A stretch of 64,000 nucleotides of DNA, from NCBI GenBank assembly GCA_017163975.1, contig JAFFSR010000218.1:62001-126000 (forward strand), written 5' to 3'. The notes under the pieces are model-generated. The model was not told where the DNA came from. It saw nothing but the letters and a program-made list of their open reading frames with translations, and ran no database searches. Below are positions 56,682-64,000 of this stretch, one piece after another. This stretch comes from Anastatus disparis. Taxonomy: Eukaryota; Arthropoda; Insecta; Hymenoptera; Eupelmidae. Numbering within the stretch: the stretch's first letter is position 1; every line of letters starts with the position of its first letter. The translations under genes and the position numbers were made by a program.

Positions 56682-59667
56682 TATTAATTGTAAAATGTAT
56701 TGAATTTAAAAATTGTAATATTTTTTACAATAAATATAGATGTAATAAATTGTTTGTAATAAATGTAATACAAATATAAAAAAATTTGGCATACTAAAGT
56801 TTATTTTTCAATAAGTAAAAAAATTACCCATTCTATTATGCATAACCATTCATTACGTTCATTAAATAATTAACTTTTTATCAATGTAGTTCATTTTAGT
56901 AAATAATATAACAAAAATGATGAATTGGTTTAATTAATATGTTTTAATATTTAATTTACACAGAAAATCAGATTGTGAAATGAACCATAAAATTCAAAAT
57001 TTTCATTTCTTATCACTTAATAAGTCGAATACCGTAATTTTCAAAAACTCAAAAAAAGATTTCTATATATGTCACATTTGTCACCAATGCAAAAGTATTT
57101 TAACTCAGTCTCCTATTCTTGAAAAATACAAAAAGGGAGAAAAAACTGACCCTTGACATTATGGAAAATGATTGTTTCATATATAACCGAAATAAACTTT
57201 CTTTCCTGATGTTTCTGTACTACCTCGATTCAAGCTCTAAACAAGCAACCATTTGTCCCTATCATTTGTCTCCCTCCGTCTTGTCTTATCTCGCTGCCAT
57301 AAGCGAGCAAAGGTCCGAAAGTGAAAAAAAGAAACATATGATATACATGTATATAAGCACATGGGAAAAAAAAAGAAACAATTGAGGTATGGGATAAAAC
57401 GAAAAACCGACTCACGTAGGAGGAAATGGCAGCACCGGCTGCTGCTATACTATCCTCTGTCCAAAGTTTAAGCTATATATACTTTTAATTTTATCCCTTC
57501 TAGGTACTGAAGAAGAATGTTTACAGAAAATGTCTGTTTCCTCATTTCCTTTTCTCTTCCTTTTTTCATTTCCTACTTTTTTTTAAAAAAAAAAAAAAGG
57601 AAACGTTCGTTTATGACTTTTACTTTCTGATCGGAATGTTTATTTTTAAAATTTCTTGTTTAAATTTTATAAGATTTTCAGTTTTAATGGTTATGATATA
57701 CACAATTTTTCGTGATTTTTTTATAATAATTGATTGGTTAATAATAATACTTATTGTTGTAAGTAATTTTAATTTATAAAATAGTAAATATTTTTATTAT
57801 TTACCAGTAAGCTTTGCTTGATTGTTTAAAATTTTATTTTTCAAATGTTCGCTTATACTATTATAATAATTGTTATTGAGAAAATATAATTAAAATTATA
57901 ATCACTAGATGTTATAAAAATTAAAAAAAATATACTTATATGAGAATTAAAAAATTATTCTTCAATAAATCTCAAGTAAATTTAATATAATATTGCTTTA
58001 ACTGACAATATATTAATATTGCAATTCTATTATTTGAAACAATGAAAAATTGCTTTTATAGAAATAGAATTTATTAAAACAACACGAAGCAATTTGATAA
58101 ATACAAACTAATAGTGAACACAAAAAATTTAATGAAAAAAAAAAGAAAATGTTCCGAAAACCTATTTCTCACATCTTTTTTAATTAATCTTCTATCCACT
58201 ATTTTTCTTGACTTTTCCTTTTTCCTCCCCTTCTTCTCTCACTATTACTTTTTATATTTGTCGTTTTTTTCCTTCATTCTCTAAACCATCTTTACTTTTT
58301 CCTTTTCTTCTCCTTTCTCAGTTTCCCTTCCCCCAAAATTTTCAAAGCTCCGCCATGAACATCCTGAGCTAGTGGATGATGACTCCACCGGATGGGTTCA
58401 ACTAATTGCGACACTTAATTCGCTCAGGCTTGCTACTCATCTCGAAAGAAACTTGCTATTTCTCCCTCTCTCTCTCTCTTTCACCATAGTCCATTTCGCT
58501 TATTTCGCTTGAAAAGCTTAGGCAACTATGTTAGTTAGTCAGCTTGAAAATTTTGCAATTATGTCCAATTCTTTGGGAAAATTAGTGGAGTAAATTGTAC
58601 TTTATCTCGGATGAGATTATTGAAATTTTTATTTGTTTTTAGAATCATTTTGTTAGCTCATAATTTTATTTTCTTTTAGTTTAAATAGAACTTATATTAT
58701 AAAACGACAATTTACACGAAATATTTAGAATTATTTTAAACACGTTAAAATTAAATAGATTAAATATGTATATTTTATTTAACAAACTTTAAATTACGTC
58801 GCTTAATTAACTGTTTAAAAAAAAGTGTTTGATATAAAAATTTATTTTATTTAAATTTTCATATTTAACCATTTTAGCTTTATAAATAATATGGAAAATT
58901 AATCTTTTAAATTAAAAAAAAACTTTTAATCTAAAACGCATAAAATTATGAAAATTATTTGAAATTTATTAATTTTATAAAAGCGATGCATAATTTTAGA
59001 TCATAGCATGCAAAACAACTTTTATAAAATTATATCCAACATAAGCACAATGAAAAATCATAAATTTTCAATTTATTTACTATTTTTCATTCATTAAGTA
59101 AAAACCACTGTCATTTTAATTCTCTTTATTTGTTTCGAATACTAATAAAAGAAACATAAAAAAAAATCAAAATTTTAAAGTATCTCACAGAACAATGGTT
59201 AATATTCCGACGTAATTTCGATTACGATAGTATTTTTTCCTAACGAACCTATTTCATCACTCGAATCTTAAAAAAATGTACAATTGAATTTAAAAATCAT
59301 TCCATATAACTAGCAGGAAGTTTCCTTTATTTTCATTTTTGTAAAGAGGCATCAAATAGTTTGGCGTTAGATTAATAACGCGCGATATTCCTATCCATTC
59401 ATTAATTTGTTTTTTTTCTTCGACGTCCGTGTAATCAAACTGTGTAAGTTTGGTATGCAAGACAAGCGTTTTTTTTTATGAATCTTTAAAAAAAAATTTG
59501 ATTGGATTTTACGTAAGGAAATCAGATAAACGTAAATTGCTGCATCCTGGCGCACGCGCTCAGAATATCCGATTCCATATAAATTGCAAAAAAATCCGTC
59601 AAACAACTCGTAGTTTTTATTCGAAAACAGTGTACGTGCTACTTTTTTTAAAATTCGGACGTTAAAA
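56682..59667. other. intergenic stretch between the BTB cluster and the OBP gene
   Basis: It begins with the 3' flank shared with copy 2 (to about 56945) and a block shared with 54640-54780 (57035-57170). A minus-strand open stretch at about 57475-57420 ends at a perfect GTGAGT donor (57419-57414) but lacks an ATG and has a weak acceptor. At 58321 a perfect plus-strand acceptor (CTTCTCCTTTCTCAG) precedes an open stretch to about 58510; the minus strand is also open there, so the strand is unclear. The rest is A/T-rich. Confidence 0.4.
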
Positions 59668-62600
59668 ATGAAATTCGTTTTAGCAACGTTTAGTATTTTT
59701 CTGCTTTTGGTAAGTTGAATAAGAATTTATTTAAAAGAAATCATTAAACATTTTACGGAAATAATCTTTAATTTCTAAAAATATCAAATTTTTTTCTAAA
59801 AATATTTAAAAAATTAGCATAGAAATATAGTTGAAAATACTAAACATTGAGAATCATACCAAATTAAAATTTTATTGTATGATCGTACTACTTGATTCTT
59901 ATAATATTTAAGTACTTAAATATTATTTCTTTTTAGTATCAAGAGTCGATTTTTTATTTATTATGGGAATCCTTGTTATTTTATTTTCTACTTTATAAAC
60001 AATTTTGTATATAAAAATAAATTTTTATTTTTTAAAAATACAATTAAATAATTTATTATTTCTAGATTTATTCCAATATAAAAAGATGAAGTATTTTTCA
60101 AATTTTTATAAAAAGGTTCTGATTAACCTTCTGTACTTTTATTATTTTCAACGAAAAAAATAATCTATTTAAAAACTAATTTTAATTGGTTAGTGTAAAA
60201 AATATGCAATATATAGGATGATAGAAACACTATTTCATAAAGAAATCTTTTTACTAAAATTCTTATAATATCTTTAGCTAAAATTTAATATGTTTAATAT
60301 TACATATGAATTTTTTTTATTTCTATTAACAAACTAAAATATTTACAAATGAATTTTTCCTCTTATTATGAAGAAAAACAATAAATCTGTTTATTAATGC
60401 ATTTAAACAGGATGAAATGTTGATAAATAATAATTAAAGAATTTTTATAAATATTAAAAATCAATTTCATTGGTAAAGATAAAATATAAAGAAATGCGCA
60501 ATTTTGTCTGTATGAAATACTTAATATTTACATTTGCGTTCAAAAAGTTGTGCTTTTTGATAATACGGTATATAAAAATGTTTCTAAAACAATACATTTT
60601 ATTTAAAAAAGAAAATTATTCAAAATTATTTGAAATATTTAAAAATTTTACACGTATTAATGGAAATGTTAAAAAACATTATTAGTTACTTTATTTCACT
60701 TTTTGATCTCAATAAATGTTACGTATAAGAGAAAACAACGTTCATGATTTACAAAAAATTTTTATCTTCAAGAGTAATGTTTAACGTTTTGACCACTGAG
60801 GCTATGTGAAAACATCCACCTTGCCGACACAATCACGAATCTCCGGTTCAACGTGTTAGAATTAATTACAAAAACAACCAGAAATTGCCTGCTAAATTTT
60901 ATTCTTTTAAATTTCCAAGTAAAATTTTTAATAATTTTCTTATGAAAAATGGATTTTAAATATTTCAAACCAGTTTTTTTTTCATGCTTTATTATTAAAT
61001 CAATTTGAAAATTTAGCTGTAGTATAAGAATACAAATTTTTTTCATTTATTAAAATACGAGAAACAGTTTTCTATCTCATACCGATATTGAAAATCTATG
61101 CAAACATCTATAAATTTTTAATGTCAGTATTATAGAAAACTATTTTTAATTTTAATAAAAAAAAGCAATTATGGAATATAAAGGTATTTCTTTATTTATA
61201 TTATTACTAAATCATCAAATTGATTCATTAATAATATTATTAAAAAAAAGGCTCAACAGACAACTCATAATCATTATAAAATAGAATTTTTTTTTTAATT
61301 TTATTTAACGTCGCTGTATTTACGCTATCATTGTGATGCTAATCAGCGACAGAGATCGTCAGTATGTTTGTGAACAAAGCATATGTAATATACAGCGATG
61401 CTTGTTTCAGTCGGTCGAGGCTAGGATTCGAACTCGGATCCTCGAGATTATGAATCCATCGCTCTGCCGACTGAGCCACTGACGACCTCAAGAGTAAATT
61501 TATTTGAAAATTGACTTAAAAAATTGTTGTCTATATAAAATTTAGAAGCTATTAAATTATTTTCAAAAATTTTAATCCTGCGTTTTTAAAATTTTCGTTT
61601 AAGGTAAATATGTCAATTTTCTAATTATTCATAATTTTACGAGCTGTCGAAAGTTTTGTAAATTTCCTCTTAAGGGGAATCTTTAAAATACCTTCCTTGT
61701 TTATTATTTACATATGATTATTTTAAAGATAGAATTGTTGAAATAAAAATATTCATACTTTTACATCAACGAGGCATTATACATAAAATTACACATTTTA
61801 ATTTTTAACTTCTGTTTATATTAGTTTAATTTTATTTTCATATAAAATATTAGTTCAGTATTTTTCATAAAAAATGATAAAATCATGCATATATATATAT
61901 ATTTTTTTTTTAAATATATATATATATATTTAAAAAAATCCTTTCTTTTAAAATATCATTAATAAAAATGATATAAAAATTAATTACAGAATGTAGCAAA
62001 TTCTCTGGATCTACGATTTTTCAATCAAGCTTTAGAATGCGGACAAGATATGGGAATAAGTATTGGTAACTATCATTTTGCAAGTTTATTAAATAATTAA
62101 AATAAATAAATAAATACATATGTTTTAAAATAATAATCATTGTGCTTGATTTCAGAACAAATGAAAGATATGCTTGATAAAAAAGACGAGAAGATGGGAT
62201 GTGTCAATGCATGTGTTATGAAGAAAATAGGAGCTGTGAGAATTCTTTTTTTTTAAACTTTAAATAATTTTTTTTGCTTAAAATAATAATATATTACATT
62301 ACTAAAATAATTATGAGATTCAATAAAATGTTTTTTCACATTTCGTAGTAAAAGATTGCTTGCTCTTTTGACATAAATTAAAAAAAATATGTTACAGTTA
62401 GTGGATGGTAAACTACACGAGGAGAATCTTAGTAAGATGGTGGAAAATAAAAAGGGTACAGCAGAATATGAAAAATTGAAGGAACATCTTGAGAAGTGCA
62501 CCGATAAAAGTGAGCAGAATTTTCAATGTTCAATTTTATTTTTCTAAATCAAAACGCCTTTAAAATACAAATATAAAAAATTTATAAATTATTCAATCAT

Positions 62601-63428
62601 TCATAACGAGTTGTATAAAAAAAAATTTTTCAAATCTATTGTTTTATTTTTCTCCAGTTAAAGGCGCAGGTGATATGGAAGAATGTCAGTTAGCCGGGAA
62701 GTTTGGTTCCTGTATGCAAGAAATACTGGAAGGTTAAAGCCTCAAATTTTATTTCTTTAAATATACATGTTCTTTGTAATGCAAGTTTTTAATGTGAAAA
62801 TTATAAAAAAAATATATACATATCTAAACAGCACCGTTCCCAAAGCCATAACATTGATTTTCATTTCTAAATATAAAAAAAAATGTTTTTATATCGATTT
62901 AATAGAAATTTACATTTGAACATAAGCATATTGGCAATACACGAGATTAATCCGCTCTTAATGAAAACAGATTCTCGAGTGTATGTATTCCCCGCATTGT
63001 ATTGCCTATAATCGTCCAATTTCGCTCTGGAATTCACGATGAGATGTGTACTCAGCATCTGCTCACATAATTTCGGCCCGCTAAATATTGCAATAATTGA
63101 GCTTTAAAGCAGTTTAATTAGACTTTCGAGTATATACACAGACGCACTGTTTATAATCTTGCATTTATTTATGAATAAGTAAATCCCTCAGATTTTTTAA
63201 AAACAGATAATCAAAGCTTCGAACGCTTAAAGGGATTTTAAATTAAAATAACAAATGACCGCTCGAATTTCGTATGAATTATTTAATCATTCGACACTGT
63301 GAGAATGTTCTTTTATGAAATAGAGCCTGTATTTGTTTGCAGGTAATGCTAATTCCATGATGATTAAAGCGGCACAATTTGGCGCCATGGCGCAGAGTGG
63401 TATTGGTCAGTTTGGCAACGTGGGATGA
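59668..63428 (+). CDS. odorant-binding protein, classic six-cysteine type, six exons
   Basis: Exons: 59668-59709, 61990-62065, 62156-62235, 62398-62509, 62658-62732, 63343-63428. All introns are GT-AG with phases 0, 1, 0, 1, 1. The product is 156 residues. Residues 1-19 are a signal peptide (hydrophobic core FSIFLLL, likely cleavage after ANS). Six cysteines lie at 31, 55, 59, 100, 113 and 122, giving spacings 23-3-40-12-8, which fits the classic insect OBP pattern with its diagnostic X3 and X8. OBPs are secreted helical carriers of small hydrophobic ligands, stabilised by three disulphides, often in sensillum lymph. If exon 5 is not spliced at the weak donor G|GTTAAA (62733), the frame stops at TAA (62735-62737), giving 129 residues. 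The tail exon adds 27 residues rich in Gly, Ala, Gln and Met. Intron 1 (2.28 kb) houses a SINE. The ligand is unknown. Confidence 0.85.
61286..61489 (-). mobile_element. tRNA-derived SINE, copy 6, in OBP intron 1
   Basis: On the minus strand: GAGGTCGTCAGTGGCTCAGTC with GGCAGAGC, GAGTTCGAATCCTAGC (box B), and GTGCTTGCTTTGTTCACAAAC-like body words in slightly diverged form. The CGCTGATTAGCATCACAATGATAGCG end is followed by a poly-A tail. It is antisense to the OBP transcript. Confidence 0.9.
61885..61937. repeat. TA-rich palindrome near OBP exon 2
   Basis: (AT)n, T-run, AAATATATATATATATATTT and an A-run form a long A/T palindrome about 50 bp upstream of the exon 2 acceptor. It is simple sequence and may matter for RNA folding near the splice site. 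Confidence 0.7.
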
Positions 63429-64000
63429 ATGATGAAATATCTTTTTAGCACTACAATAGAGACATTATTGAAACTTATTCATGCTGATTACCAAGTTAAA
63501 TAGATTTCTGATTGGATATTCTTAACCCTTTGACTGTAGTTGGCTACTGTGGTTGCCAAACCACTTTTAATTTTAATTGATTATAATTGATTTAAAACTT
63601 TTAAGAGAAATTTTAAGTCGAAAATTCCTTTTGAATAACGTTTGTAATCCTAAAAACAAAAAAAAATGATAAATTTTCAAATTACTTTTCTATTTATTTC
63701 CCTTAAATCTTAACAAAAGACAATTGTTTATTATAAATTTTAGCTTTAGATGCTTATAAAAAAAGTTACAGTGTATGGCTTAATAAACATCTTTTAGCTG
63801 GATGAAAAATTAAAAAACATATTATGTAGTTCAAACCTTGAATTTTGTTTAATATTTTAATGCATTAAAAATTTTAATTTTAACATTTTATTTAAAAAAT
63901 TTTTAAATTACAAAATTTCAATAGAATTTTAATCACTCTATACTATTATACAGATAGTTTTATCTTTTGTACAGCCGATCAAATAAAAACTATACATTTC
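63429..64000. other. 3' flank of the OBP gene with dispersed repeat copy 2
   Basis: The stretch 63563-63780 matches the start and end of the repeat at 19045-19275. An AATAAA at 63782-63787 and another at about 63981 could end the OBP transcript. Otherwise it is A/T-rich with no gene seen. Confidence 0.5.

Noticed and set aside
57230..57415. Minus-strand 61-codon frame
   Set aside because: It starts at GTG within a likely splice donor and runs through poly-T sequence. It looks like intronic read-through.
9313..61489. Genuine tRNA genes at the tRNA-like sites
   Set aside because: All have degraded acceptor or anticodon stems and are followed by the same roughly 120-bp body and A-rich tail, so they are SINE heads, not tRNA genes.
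1..64000. CRISPR arrays, bacterial operons or phage
   Set aside because: No such repeats or compact gene order exist. Introns, SINEs and MITEs show an animal nuclear genome.

Overview
This is an AT-rich (roughly three-quarters A+T by eye) piece of insect nuclear genome. A parasitoid wasp or another hymenopteran is my best guess. The reasons are intron-containing genes, tRNA-derived SINEs, several MITE families, an odorant-binding protein gene and a tandem cluster of MATH-BTB genes. The species assignment is inference.

Layout. From 1 to about 50.2 kb there is almost no confident coding sequence, but a long AT-rich desert with small islands of higher GC. Two islands carry minus-strand coding segments that look like real exons. 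One is at 3937-4067, ending at a good donor and joinable to a second exon at 3276-3495. The other is at 29571-29668, starting with ATG, with a polyglutamine/polytyrosine tract and a donor in the same phase. The desert also holds six copies of one roughly 200-bp tRNA-derived SINE (five minus, one plus; one of them in the 61 kb intron), two copies of a TA-flanked MITE, an element with eight ~165-bp internal tandem repeats (42.05-43.85 kb), TA microsatellites, a TTGTATAC motif array and perfect palindromes.

From 50.2 to 56.8 kb lies a plus-strand tandem array of three intronless MATH-BTB genes (333, 343 and 332 residues), plus a relic of the 3' end of a fourth copy. All three share an upstream block that contains an invariant 20-mer and an initiator-like motif. 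In copy 2 a 268-bp solo LTR (4-bp target duplication ATAC) separates these two elements. In copy 3 a 178-bp hAT-type MITE (8-bp target duplication CTAAGAAC) has landed just upstream. The paralogues serve as near-empty sites that date these insertions after the duplications. Two more MITE-like inverted-repeat elements and a long TA tract lie between copies 2 and 3.

From 59.67 to 63.43 kb is a six-exon plus-strand odorant-binding protein gene with a signal peptide and the full six-cysteine pattern. Its fifth exon either reads straight into a stop or splices on to a Gly/Ala/Gln-rich tail exon. The BTB proteins are probably adaptors for Cullin-3 ubiquitin ligases, and the OBP is a secreted ligand carrier. 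Nothing in the sequence links the two in function.
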